Shown here: piece after piece, positions 46,706-60,069 of the stretch
Layout: each line of letters starts with the position of its first letter
Position numbering within the stretch: position 1 is the stretch's first letter
Assembly: GCA_000442125.1 (NCBI GenBank)
Contig: KE546971.1
Span: 932,583 to 996,582, forward strand
Source of the DNA: Opeltia flavorubescens
Taxonomy: Eukaryota > Ascomycota > Lecanoromycetes > Teloschistales > Teloschistaceae
DNA length: 64,000 nt
Reading direction: 5' to 3'
Translations under genes and position numbers: made by a program
The notes under the pieces: model-generated
Told to the model about the DNA's origin: nothing
The model's input: the letters and a program-made list of their open reading frames with translations, nothing else
Database searches by the model: none

Positions 46706-48643
46706 TTACATATACCATTGACCAGCACTGCTGACCATGTCAAAGTCATATCCACCTTCCTGGATAATCGAATCTTGTGCATTGGGAACTCCGATTAAAG
46801 CGACTCCTTTAGGTACCATGACGTCGCTGACACTGAAGCATCCAAACGCCGTTAATTTCCTCAACTGAGGGCAACTCTTGAAGATGCCCGCCACGATTGG
46901 GGTGTCCATGGTCTTCACAAACGAAACGTCTGCTATTTTCAGGCTGGGATACTCCTTCTTGCCATCCCAGACGTCTGCAAGCCCTTCTCGGCTAATGTGA
47001 CGGCACGACGGGATCATGAGGGTTTTTAGACTTCCTCCTGAGTGTGCCATGATTGCTTGGAAGCCGGCGGTGGCGAGACCTACCAGATCCTCGGTGCCCT
47101 CAGGCTTATCGCAATCAATGGAACGGTTGCTAGAAAAGTCGATGAATGAAAGAGGGGGATTCGCCCAATTGGTGAAAAGTTTGGCATAGCCCTCATCGGT
47201 ACATACGTCGTTGTCGACGAAACGAAGTTTCTCTAGCTGGGTACAATGCATGTGAAGGGTCTCGAGTACGGAATCGTCGGCATTATAAAAGTCCTCAAGT
47301 GAAAGGGTGCGAAGTCTGTGTCCAATCGCCTTGAGCATTTCCACCAGTGTTGCAGCGGCTGTCGATTCTTTGAACTGAAGTGAGAGATGCTCAAGTTTCT
47401 TTAAATGTCGCATGTCCCGAAGAGCTGAATCACCAAGCCAGAAGCTTTTCTTGATCTTCAAGCGCTTGAGGTTGGGACAGTGGCGGGCAAGGTGCACAAA
47501 TGCTTCGTCATCCAAGGAGCAATTGAGCCATTTCAACTCTAGTGACTCAAGTCTACGCCCGCATCTTCTGAAAAATTCGATCCATTTCTCGTTTGTGATG
47601 AGGTTTGCAGCATAGAGTTTCAAATGTCTGATGGGGACGTCTCGTTCAATCATGTAGTCTATTACTTCATCTTTGAACTGTCCGGCTTGCTGCAAACACA
47701 ATGTCTGGACGTTTGGGACTAATGAGAAAATTTTGATGAAGTCTTCGGTCTCGAGTTCTGCAAGAAGTTAGCGAGATATTGATTGCTATCATATTCGATG
47801 CCTACTGCCACAATCAGTGATTTTTACGTGATCCATGTTGGAGCGGAGGAAAAGGTCTAGTGTTCTTGACGTGAGGACACGCCGCTTCGAAAAGATTTCA
47901 CTCAGACGCTCGAGTAGGTTTTGAGGTAAGTCGCCGAATTCCTCAACATCATGTACGTTGTCAGCGATTGTCTGGCGATCAAATCAGTAAATGTACATGA
48001 GTGACAATAGCACATTTCTGGTTACCTTTAGGCAGAGGTCTTGCAGCGAAACAGCGCCATCGTGGACAATGCCATCTAATAGATTGCTCTGCTTCTGCCG
48101 TTGCTTTCCACGAGGAGCAGGTTGTTTCTTGGCCTTGTCATCCTTCTTTCGTTGCGTTTCCTGCTCCTTGGAGCATTTCATACAGAGAAGGCCTCCCTCA
48201 GGACCGGTCTTGCTATAAGGGGTAACGGTAAAACGCTTCTCACATTTTTCGCAATTCTCCAACTGGCCGGGCATTGGCTTGCTCTTTGAATACATGCCCA
48301 AAGCATCGTCACTATCTTGCCCATCTGGATCAACTTTTTTGGCATTTTTTTGCTTCTTGGAGCTTTTGGTCTCCTTGATTTTTGCCATAGCCTTCTCTTC
48401 TGCCCGCTTTCTCTTCTTCCTTTGTAAAGCGGTCTCATCCCTGTCATCCTGTTGCTGTTCCTCTGCTTCGGCAATTGTACCGTTAGCGAGGGTTTCTTGC
48501 TGGGCTTGCTGCTGAGCCTCCTGTCGACGGCGTTCGTAATCAGCGCTGATCTGAGCAGCTGAGATATTATTGGAAGCTAAGAAATCGGTCAAGGCAGATT
48601 GAGGGCCGCGAATGCGGTTGTTGGATGTCCTTCGGCCGGACAT
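46706..48643 (-). CDS. RAD7: Nucleotide excision repair protein Rad7
   Basis: Three exons: 48643-48026, 47971-47806 and 47757-46706, giving 611 aa; introns 54 and 48 nt. The N-terminus MSGRRTSNNRIRGPQSALTD carries the Rad7 pattern RGPxSALTDFL. A Gln/Lys-rich region follows, then a zinc-binding segment with two CxxC pairs (CEKCEKRF and GLLCMKCSKE). The rest is leucine-rich repeats (LESLELKWLNCSLDDEAFVH, CPNLKRLKIKKSFWLGDSAL and others). In yeast Rad7 pairs with Rad16 in a complex that finds lesions in non-transcribed DNA and has ubiquitin-ligase activity. RAD16 is the divergent neighbour. Confidence 0.95.
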
Positions 48644-49133
48644 GATGGAATACGTCGAGGTTTGTTGCTCAAAGCAAGCTTTGAATACTTCTACAGTATA
48701 ATCAATTACCCCGTTAGTGCCGTCAACTCGCGGAAGGGTATAAGTGGCAACTGATGGAAGTTAAGATCTGATCAATATCACGCTAAAAAGAATCGCGGTA
48801 TCAAGTGGGGTATAGCGTAAGCAACCGCGTTTAGTTCGTGTTGAGTGACTCTTTCCGCGTCCCTGGTGGCGAATTCTAACCGCTGCCAATTTATCTTTCG
48901 ATTTAAACATTTCGAAGACCTCCTTGTCTTGCTGCCTCTGCAAGATAAAGGATTAATGAAGTCAACTTTAATAAGGAGAGTAGCTTCATCATCAGCTTCA
49001 CTCTCATAATCGGTTCATTAATTTCTATTAATCAATCGACCTTACCTGACTTTGATTACGTAGAACCAACCTTAACAGTACTCATCTACCACGAGCCTCT
49101 AATTATCAATAATCTTCCTTCTTCTATATCAAG
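48644..49133. promoter_or_regulatory. RAD7-RAD16 bidirectional spacer
   Basis: 490 bp between the two start codons, so both promoters lie here. The first 150 bp on the RAD16 side are AT- and pyrimidine-rich. I could not pick out a specific damage-response site with confidence. Confidence 0.6.
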
Positions 49134-52100
49134 ATGCCCAGAGGTAGGCCCCGTAAAGATGGTTCTCATATTTCACCAATGCCCGGATCATGTAAGCTGA
49201 AGCCCTTGCATTATCATTTAAGGTACCAACAACTGATAATCAATTCAGCTCAATCCAAAACTACAAAGCGCACTTCTGCTACCAATAATTCTATATCTCG
49301 GCGTCAATCAAGCCAAGGAACGAAAGAGATCAAGAATAGCAGTGACGTTGAAACTGATATGAACGATGAAGATCCTCTTGTTATTGTCAAGGATGAGTCA
49401 GGTGGTAAACTGCCGGCTGCTAAGAAGCTGCTTGGCACCGATGTCTCTCACAAAGTACTCAAAGAAGTTTCGATCCCAGCCAATACTTTCAAAGTTCCGT
49501 CTCTCAGAGAGCAACTTGCGCCCTCAAGGACTCCATCATCCATGGGATCAGCCTTGTCTAGTGTGAGAGGCTATTCGAGCGAGTATGAGACACCTGGTAC
49601 CAGTGCAGCTGTAACGCCGGCCGAGTCACTCGTCAAGGGACCTAGGTCTTTCAGCAGACCATCTAGGTCAAGTCGTGGATCATTACTAGGCTTAGAAGAG
49701 AGCGAGACGAAGGCCAAGGGCAAACGCAAGCGGGACTTCTCCGGGGCGAACGACCCTTTTGAGGCCGACGCCATCCTTGCACAAGCCTTGCAGGAGGAAG
49801 AATATGCCGAAGAGGATATTCAACCGCCAAAGGCACGAAGAACTCCAAAAGCTTTGGTTATCGATTCTGACGAGGATATGGACCTTCTCTCTGATCTTAG
49901 CGATGCGATGAGTGACGACATTTCAATCAAAAGCGAGTCCCCAAGAAAAAAACGACCAAGGCTTAGCCAGCGGTCTACATTACCATCAAGATCTGCCAGA
50001 GATAATGCCAAGCGGTCTATCAAACAGAAAGCCTCTCTGCAGGTTCAAGATTCCGATGAAGAATCATTGGTCTCCATTCTTTCCGAGTCTGAATCCGAAG
50101 TCAATCCAGATGATTTAGATGACGATTCCGAGGCTGTAGAGGATGATAAGATTGATGCTATTAGTCGTACTGCACCTGTTCAGCCAGCAGCCACTCCAGC
50201 CCCCACTTCCCGAGCTGCTGCTCGTGCTGCTTTCCGAGCTAGGAGGCGAGGTGGAGCGTCTTCAACAGCTCCGCGTGCAAGGGGATGGCGCGCGAGAATG
50301 GCTGAATACGAAGAAGTAGGAGATCGTGCGGCCAAGGAGCGCCGGAAACTGGAGAAGGCTCATCCTGAGATTAAGACCATGTGGGATGATCTCAAGAAGG
50401 TTCCCACTATAACTCCAGTGGAAGCCGAGCAACCATCAACGATAACTCGGAAATTGAAGGGCTTCCAATTAGAAGGGCTTGATTGGATGATGAAACAGGA
50501 GAAGTCTCAATGGAAAGGTGGCTTACTAGGAGACGAGATGGGTATGGGAAAGACAATCCAAGCAGTCTCATTGATCATGTCCGACTACCCAGCACAAAAT
50601 CCGACCTTGGTAGTCGTGCCTCCAGTGGCTTTGATGCAATGGCAGAACGAGATCAAGGAATACACAGACGGCAAACTGAAGGTCCTTGTATACCACAATA
50701 CCAACCCGCAAGTCAAAAAGATGAAGATGAAGGAGCTAAGAGGGTATGATGTTATCATGATCTCGTACTCTGGACTCGAGTCTATATATCGTAAGGAGTC
50801 GAAAGGCTGGAAACGCGATGACGGTATTGTCAAAGAGAATAGCAAGATCCACGCCATTCACTACCATCGATTAATTCTGGATGAGGCTCATAACATTAAA
50901 TCACGTACGACAGGTGTTGCTCGCGCTTGTTTTGCACTTCGGGCTGATCATAAATGGTGTCTTTCCGGAACGCCTGTGCAAAACCGAATTGGAGAGTTCT
51001 TCTCACTCCTCCGCTTCCTGGAGATCAAGCCATTCGCATGCTACTTCTGCAAAGCTTGCCCTTGCGCCGAGCTGCATTGGTCTCAGTCAGAGAATAAGAA
51101 ATGTACGCATTGCGACCACAGTGGTTTCAACCATGTCTCGATCTTCAATCAAGAACTACTGAATCCTATCACTCAAGGCAACGACGACGAACTCCGACGC
51201 GAAGGCCTGGCGAAATTGCGCTTGGTGACAGACCGCATCATGCTTCGACGTATGAAGCGAGACCATACTGCATCCATGGAATTACCTCCGAAGGAAGTCG
51301 TCATCCACAATGAGTTCTTCGGAGAAATTGAACGAGACTTTTCAACCAGTATCATGTCGAACACGACTCGTCAATTTGACACATATGTCAGCCGTGGTGT
51401 TATGCTGAACAATTACGCCAATATCTTCGGTCTTATCATGCAGATGCGCCAAGTTGCTAATCACCCCGACCTCATCCTCAAGAAACACGCGCAGGGGGGC
51501 CAAAATGTCCTGGTCTGCTGCATTTGTGATGAGACTGCCGAAGAACCAATCCGCTCGCGCTGCCACCATGAATTTTGCAGAGAATGTGCAAAGAACTATG
51601 TGAAGACACTTGGAGAAGGCGCATCTCCTGATTGTCCTCGATGCCACATCCCTCTCGCCATCGATTTTGACCAGCCAGATATCGAGCAGGATGAGGATCA
51701 CGTCAAGAAGAGTTCCATCATTAATCGAATCAAAATGGAGGACTGGACTTCTTCGACCAAAATCGAGATGTTGGTCTATGATCTCTACAAATTACGAAGC
51801 CGCAAACAGACTCACAAATCCATTGTTTTTTCTCAGTTCACGTCAATGTTGCAACTCGTCGAGTGGCGTCTCCGCCGTGCAGGATTCAACACCGTCATGC
51901 TTGACGGCAGCATGAGCCCCGCTCAGCGTCAGAAATCAATTGAGTATTTTATGAACAATACTCATGTTGAGGTTTTCCTCGTCTCTCTTAAAGCTGGAGG
52001 TGTGGCTCTTAACTTGACGGAAGCCTCAAGGGTATTCATCATTGATCCGTGAGTGGTTTCCCTTGCGTGCTTTTATGCTCAATTGCTAACAGAACGTTCA

Positions 52101-52332
52101 TAGGTGGTGGAACCCGGCAGCAGAATGGCAATCCGCAGATCGCTGCCATCGCATCGGTCAGCGTCGCCCGTGTGTCATTACCCGCTTATGCATTGAAGAC
52201 TCCGTCGAGTCTCGAATGGTCATGTTGCAGGAGAAGAAGGCGAACATGATTAATGGCACCATTAACAATGATCAGGTTGCCATGGAGAAACTAACGCCGG
52301 AAGATATGCAGTTCCTATTCCGCGGTAGTTAG
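49134..52332 (+). CDS. RAD16: DNA repair SNF2 ATPase/RING protein Rad16
   Basis: Best model 49134-49191, 49249-52048 and 52104-52332, 1028 aa. The 57-nt first intron has GTAAGC and CAATTCAG ends but is also open in frame, so retention would only add 19 residues. The N-terminal 400 residues are acidic/basic and disordered, starting with an AT-hook-like RGRPRK. The SNF2 core has GDEMGMGKT (about residue 446) and [10 protein letters not shown] (about 561). A C3HC4 RING ([20 protein letters not shown], about 776) is inserted between the ATPase lobes, as in Rad16 and Rad5. The helicase C lobe spans the last intron ([22 protein letters not shown]). Rad16 is the motor and likely E3 partner of Rad7 in global-genome repair. 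Confidence 0.96.
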
Positions 52333-52906
52333 AAGGATCGAAGCTCCAAATCGTGTGACTGGAAAATCTCGCATTTTTGCTGATCAACTTGCTCGCTTGC
52401 CCAAGGTAATATTATTCACATGGTGCGACAAGATTTGCTTTTATTGCATTTACTAGCGGAGGGGTTGAAGAAACAACCGAAATTCGTATGGACATTGATC
52501 AATGGCATGGCTCATTCAGCAGCGGAAACAATGAGGGGGAGGTCGAGTAGAAGGCAAGAAGAGTAAGCAGAACCGTTCTCGCATACATAAACGCTCATAG
52601 TTTGCTCTCACATAGATAGCATCAAGAAAAGATGAATGAAAGCCCCGGCTGTAAAGCACTTTTAAATTGGTTTCTGTAATAATGTATATGTGAAATTGGA
52701 AGCCCGACGTACTACATTCCTCTCTATGTAATCAAGCATCAAAACCGCATTAAACGCTCCTCTTCTTAGATCAAGAAGTCATAATGTACAAGAGACTCAT
52801 ACCGCCTTCTCTAATCAAGGCGGTCCCGGAAGATTATCCAACCCCCTTTTTTCATACAAGATCAACCGAGCACAGAATGAAGCGAGCGCATTACTTCATG
52901 CACTCC
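52333..52906. other. Convergent 3' spacer
   Basis: 574 bp between the RAD16 stop and the kinase stop. No further gene was recognised. Confidence 0.5.
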
Positions 52907-55489
52907 TCACTTTTTCTGCACTTCTCCCTCCTCCCAAACTGTTTCCTCCACCCCCACCTCAACAGGACTGAACGCCTCCACTTCCTCCACCTCGTCCTCA
53001 TCCTCCTCCTCGATGATTTCTCCGCTTGCCCTACCCACCTGACTCGCGCTACGACTCCCAGCGCTCCCGCCATCCCTCCCCGTCCTATGTGGAGCAGGAC
53101 TCCCACTGCCGCTTCCATGAGGGGATGCGAAGCCCGATGCGTTGAGAGATAGCATGGGCCCGCGGAATGGTGTCTTTTTCCTTCTGGCGAAGACAAGGCC
53201 GCTCGAAGAAGGAGGAGGAAAGGCCGATTCATTGTACAGATTGTTCGTCTGTGGTGGGGCGCGGACAAGTCGGATGTTGGATGGGAATGTCGTGGTTGTA
53301 GGGGTTGAAGGAAGGACCTTGACGGAGGTGTGCGGAGAGCGGCCTGTGGTTTTTGAGGCGCTGTTGGTGGACGGGAAGGCGGACGAGTGGACGGAATTGG
53401 ATGTTGAAGAGGTGGAGGAGGCTTTGGAATGGGTGTGAACATGGTGGATGCTGCGGATGGAGCTGACGGATGAGGATGTTGATTTCCGGCCGCGAAGACC
53501 GATAGTACCGCCGGAAGACAGGCGGTAGGAGGAGCGAGGTGTGAGAGGAGCTGGGGAGAGTGAAGTGCGGTTCCGAGGAGTGGTTACGCGGGCGTGGGCA
53601 ATGTAGGTGGTTCTCGGCTGTTGGTAAAGGGGATGTTGAGGTGGCGTTGAGAATGCAGTAGATTTGCTGTGGGAGTCAGACATTGGAGGGGATTTTCGAG
53701 CTTCTTTGGGGCTTCTCCGTTCCAATGGCGGCTTCAATGTCGATACTTCACTTTTGGTGGAAGGCGATTTGGCTCTTTTCGCGGATTCGATGAACCAATG
53801 TTTGATGGAGGCCAGTTGGTTGATGAATGGATGTCTTGAGGAGCGACGTCCGGAACGTCTTTGGGGCATGCTATTCGGAGGTGCCAGAAGATCATGATTG
53901 GAAGCGACCAATTGGAGCGTGCTACCTCTTGATCGCCTTCGCTCTTTAGGAGGCGGCGGTGGTCGATGCATAGATGAGTTTGCCGAGCGCACCGAGTCCT
54001 TCTCAATAGGCGGAGGAGGAGTCGCTGATTGCGGAGAGTCAATGACAGCGCCCTCAGGTAGCTTTGGCAATTCGGGGAGAACGAGTTGGGCTGATCATAT
54101 GTTAGCGAGCTCTCATTTACCTATTCGCATTACATACGAGCTCCCAAGCTTCGCCGGTCCCTTCGTCCTCGCCCCGAGCCATCCGTGGCCGGCGGCGAAA
54201 GTCGATCCTCATCCACCTCTTGCAAAGGTGCAGCAATTCGCTCGAGTCGGCTGCTTGCAGCACTGAGCCTTCTTAGATTCTTCGCTTCGAGCTCGCGCTC
54301 CTTACGCTTCCGCTCTCTCCTTTTCTCTTTCCTTTGCTCCTTCTCGATCAGCAACGCCCACCAGCCTGCAAGACCGTCGCAACGTTGAGCCAAGACGTTC
54401 TCAATGACCTTGTCAATGTCAACCCCTGCACTCCGCATCCGCTCAAGAGTCTCCTTCTCGAGATCTGTGGTGAACGGCGCGGGCTGGGTCAGCTTTAGAA
54501 TTGCTTGCTGCTGAGGCGCGTGTTCCGCAAGGAATGGGTTTGTTAGTATATCCGCAATAGTAGGACGTAGCAATGGGCGTTTGGAGAGTAGCTGACTGAT
54601 CAGCGTCTTTGCATCAGCTGGCATGGACTCCGGGAAATCTGGTTCAGTCGTGAGAATCTTCTGCTTCGTGATCATGTCGTTATCGTCGTCGAATGGAAGT
54701 TCCCCGGCCAGCAGCGCGAAGAGGATAATCCCAAGACTCCAAACGTCCACCTTCTCCCCCGCGTATTTCTCGCCTTTGAGCATTTCAGGAGCACTATAAC
54801 ATACTGTCCCGCAGAATGTCTGTAGATAGCTCATCTTTCCTTCATATTCCCTAGTGAAACCAAAATCGCAGAGTTTCACGTTGCCGTGCTTGTCAAGCAG
54901 TATGTTTTCAAGTTTGAGATCCCGATGAACGCAAGACAGATTATGCACATATGCCACAGCTCCCACCAGCTGAGTGAAAATTCTCTGAACCTTGGCCGGA
55001 GGTATCGGCCCATGACGCAACAGGTAGTTGTATAGTTCATCCCCTAGAGGTCAAATTTAGTTACAACTTTTACCACCTTGCGTCTGTGACATACCGGGAC
55101 AATACTCCAAGACAAGCCAGACTAGGTTCTCAGTTACAATAACTTCGTACAATCGAGCGATATGCGGATGTAAGAATTGTCGATGGTGGTGGATTTCTCG
55201 TGCAAGGTTCGAGTCATCTTTTTTGGCGGATTTCAGAACGACCTATGGGATAGCTCAGTACTTGTTGCCTCGATCGATTTCTATGACCCGAGTGGTACGG
55301 TACCTTCGAGCCATTCGTGAGCTTGTGCGATGCGAGGTAGACCTTGCCAAAGGACCCCTTGCCTATCAGGCGCCCCAATGTATAATTCCCGACAGTTCCC
55401 AGCTCTTTCGACGAGAACTCTCTGCAGAACGGCTCATCTGAGCATTATGTATCTCGTAGGAATTAATATCACTCACTCCAATAACTCAT
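52907..55489 (-). CDS. CAMK-like serine/threonine protein kinase (yeast YPL150W-like)
   Basis: Five exons: 55489-55477, 55437-55304, 55242-55095, 55043-54138 and 54090-52907, giving 794 aa, all in phase. The kinase domain begins YTLGRLIGKGSFGKVYLASH and has the catalytic Lys in VVLKSAKKDD. It continues with CVHRDLKLENILLDKHGNVK, CDFGFTREYEG and GTVCYSAPEMLKGEKYAGEK. The segment after the domain (GVDIDKVIENVLAQRCDGLA, GWWALLIEKEQRKEKRRERK) is shared with a fungal group related to yeast YPL150W. The C-terminal half is Ser/Pro-rich and ends in an acidic patch. The first intron, 39 nt, is very short, so the first exon (MSYWN) is less sure than the rest. Confidence 0.9.
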
Positions 55490-56398
55490 GATAGGATGTA
55501 GCAAGCTATGTGAGAACGTTGCGGTCAGCATCTAGACGTGGATAGGCAGCCTGAAACAAATCCATGGCGTCTGGTTGTGGTTTTCACCTTTGCCTTTCGA
55601 GTTTGCTGCTCAGCTGTGACCTTGACAGCCGGCATATGTTACTCAGGGGGTTGTTATCCGCAATTTGATGCTGGGACAAGTACAGCGTCGGTATGGGATA
55701 TGGTGGACCTCGAAGCGCAAAGACCTGGGAGGGATACTGATTGAAAGAATGGCATTGACTGGTCTATAAATACTACAGAAAAGAAGTGAGAATGATTCGG
55801 TGCGTTGATAGATATCATGGTGTGGTTTCATGTGGTTTGGGATTAAAAATGCTGGGGGCGGATTCCGTTGGCTTCGGGTTAAAAGAATTTCATCCTCGAC
55901 AATCCTTCAGTGCAAACTTTCAATCTGTGAATTTACTACGGTTCTTGGTGAGGGCAGGAACTGATTCATGGATAAATTAACCCTCCGACTATTCTTTGCT
56001 CCTAGCGTCCTGCCTAGAATAAAAGACCATTTCTTCCTACATAAATCATGCCTACGCTCCTTGTCTGTCAGATCATCGTAGCTCCATCAGACCTGTTCCC
56101 AAACGCCTTCTCCTAGTTGATGTATTCGTTGGTTGAAAGCACCCAAAGATGTTAGGTGCTGGAGGTACATATTAACGAGCAGCTGTAAGATACATCTAGG
56201 CAAGGCGAGCCCAACAATGATCCATAGCAGTTCCAAACCAACGGCGAGGAACAGATGGCTAATAAGCTTGGGCTGGAATTTGGCTACTTTTATGATTGTC
56301 GCAGCAAGATATCGAACTCCAATGACAAGGCCACTTTTCCAAAGTCGCGAAAGTTGCAGTTTGCATGGAGGTAAAAAGTCTGGTAGATCAAACCTCGC
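55490..56398. other. Spacer between the kinase start and the eIF3j stop
   Basis: About 900 bp. It should contain the kinase promoter and the eIF3j 3' end. Open frames here are short, and none is convincing. Confidence 0.45.
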
Positions 56399-57420
56399 TC
56401 ACATAAAATCGTCGTCGCTGGCTAGGGTAAGTGACTCTTCCAAATGTAATGCATTTAGAGAACTTACCCGATATCATCATAAGCAGTCGTGTCTGCTTTG
56501 TAGCTGGTGTCCCGGTTCGCAACCAACGAAGCCTTGCTTTTGGCGGCTTTTGATTTTTTCCCACCCTTCTCCGCCGCTTTCTCCTCCTTCATTTTCTCAT
56601 TCGAAAGAGTTGTTAATCCGCTTGCTATTTTCTTGATTTGCTCGCTTGGAAGCTCCTTAACGATTGACTTTGTAAACTCCTGCATGAACAGAATGTACTG
56701 AGCTTTTTTGCTGTTAGCGGCGAGTACGGGAGTGAGGGTTTCCCGGAGTTTCAGAAATTGGTCCTTGGTCGTGGGATTAAATAGAGGCAGCGAGGCAATA
56801 TCGATGGCGGATGAAGGGTCGTTCGGGTCCATAGCGACCACACTTTTTGTCACACTGCGGTTTTTGTTGATCCCAATGTTCCCGAATAGGTCTTCTGCAT
56901 GCTTGAGATCTGCCTCCTGCTCGGTCCTCCGTAGCCTCTCACGCTTGGTCTTCTCGTCCTCCTCTTCGCTACTTGTCTCGTCTTCCTCTTCCATCTTTCT
57001 CCGCATCCTCTCCATTCTCTGCTCCTCTATTCGCTGCGCTTTGGATTTCTTGTTCTTTGCGGCTTCGGCGTCTGCCTTCGCCTTTGCTTCTGCAGCCTTC
57101 TTTGCCTTTTCAGCTTCGGCTTCTGAATCTTCTGCAGCATCCCAGTCTTCAACGACCTACAATTCGTTCAGCGACGCTTGCAGTCTCTTGGGAAACTCAG
57201 TAGCAACACACGTCGCTATCATCTTCTTCATCCTCAAACTTTGACCGTCTCGGAATAACGGGCTCGGAGCCGGAGGAAGAGCTCTCCTCATCACTACTCT
57301 CGGATACTTGAAATAGAAGTCAGTGATCTGCTCAGTGTAGAATATGCGCGATATATGGTCCCCGCGCTGAGAACGCGACATCGGACAATGCGACATACCT
57401 TGTGCACGTGGAGGAGCCAT
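56399..57420 (-). CDS. HCR1: Translation initiation factor eIF3 subunit j
   Basis: Four exons: 57420-57399, 57306-57212, 57156-56468 and 56417-56399, giving 274 aa. The N-terminus is acidic (SESSDEESSSSGSEPVIPRR, then DDSDVVEDWDAAEDSEAEAE), as in all eIF3j proteins. A long charged helix follows, then the conserved core (LFGNIGINKNR, PLFNPTTKDQFLKLRETLTP, QYILFMQEFTKSIVKELPSE). The last 19-nt exon adds the signature ending DIGDDDFM. eIF3j binds the 40S subunit and helps start-codon recognition and ribosome recycling. The introns are 92, 55 and 50 nt. Confidence 0.95.
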
Positions 57421-57685
57421 GATAAGATTTTCTGATCAGAATGAGAAGTAGTTATATAAGAAGTTGTTTAGGGACAATACTAGATGTCTGAGAAAGACTG
57501 AACCATAGATATCACGAAGATTGGTTGCCAAGGCTGGCAATACTGTGCCGAAAAAAGTGTTTCACATGCGTCACATACTTTAGCTTTGGTTATCGAGGCT
57601 AATCCTTTTGAGGATTGGTAGTATTATGTAATCCGCAGCCCCTGAGATCAAAATTAAAGCTAAAAGAAAAGGCCGCAGTACCCCA
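57421..57685. other. eIF3j upstream region
   Basis: About 265 bp between the eIF3j start and the MITE. It should hold the core promoter of eIF3j. No specific site recognised. Confidence 0.4.
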
Positions 57686-57851
57686 CTCGTTGTGTTAAAA
57701 ATAATTCGCAATGTGAGGGCCTACGGTGGGCGCTAAAACTGCCGCCTAGGCTCTCGATTAGGCTGCTGCCACCAGCTGCTCGGCGACGTTTAGGGCGGTT
57801 TTGGCGCCCACCGTAGGCCCTCACATTGCGAATTATTTTTAACACAACGAG
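57686..57851. mobile_element. MITE-like element with 58-bp terminal inverted repeats
   Basis: 166 bp. The left arm 57686-57743 and the right arm 57794-57851 are reverse complements over 58 nt with two mismatches, both T versus C. The ends read CTCGTTGTGTTA. A 50-bp spacer separates the arms. The 5-bp word CCCCA flanks both sides (57681-57685 and 57852-57856), consistent with a target-site duplication. There is no coding content, so it would depend on a transposase elsewhere. The near-perfect arms suggest recent insertion. The superfamily is unassigned: a 5-bp duplication does not fit the common fungal Tc1/mariner (TA) or hAT (8 bp) patterns. Confidence 0.88.
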
Positions 57852-58153
57852 CCCCATGCTTCAAACAATTCTTGTAGGAGACAGATCTATTAAACGAAGT
57901 ATTCGTTGTAACGGAAGCCAAAGTATCTCAAACACGACATGGTCAATCAGGTTTCCTCGATGGCGTTCAATGGGTCAGACAGATATTTCAAGTACGCAAG
58001 GTCAAGTCATATTTGATACGACAAAACATGAGGGATGCAAGAAAAGTTTTCCATTATCATATCATATGAACTTTTAACACCCTGCAGCCAACCGACGCGT
58101 TCAGTGGGTCTCAGACCCGTGAAAGGAGGGTCTTTGTAGTAGTCGCTCATGCA
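57852..58153. other. Enolase 3' flank
   Basis: About 300 bp between the MITE and the enolase stop codon. It likely includes the enolase 3' UTR. No gene seen. Confidence 0.5.

Positions 58154-60069
<1,916 letters not shown>

Noticed and set aside
56708-57244. A 178-codon plus-strand frame rich in Ser/Phe/Leu
   Set aside because: It is the antisense shadow of the acidic and Lys-rich eIF3j exon.
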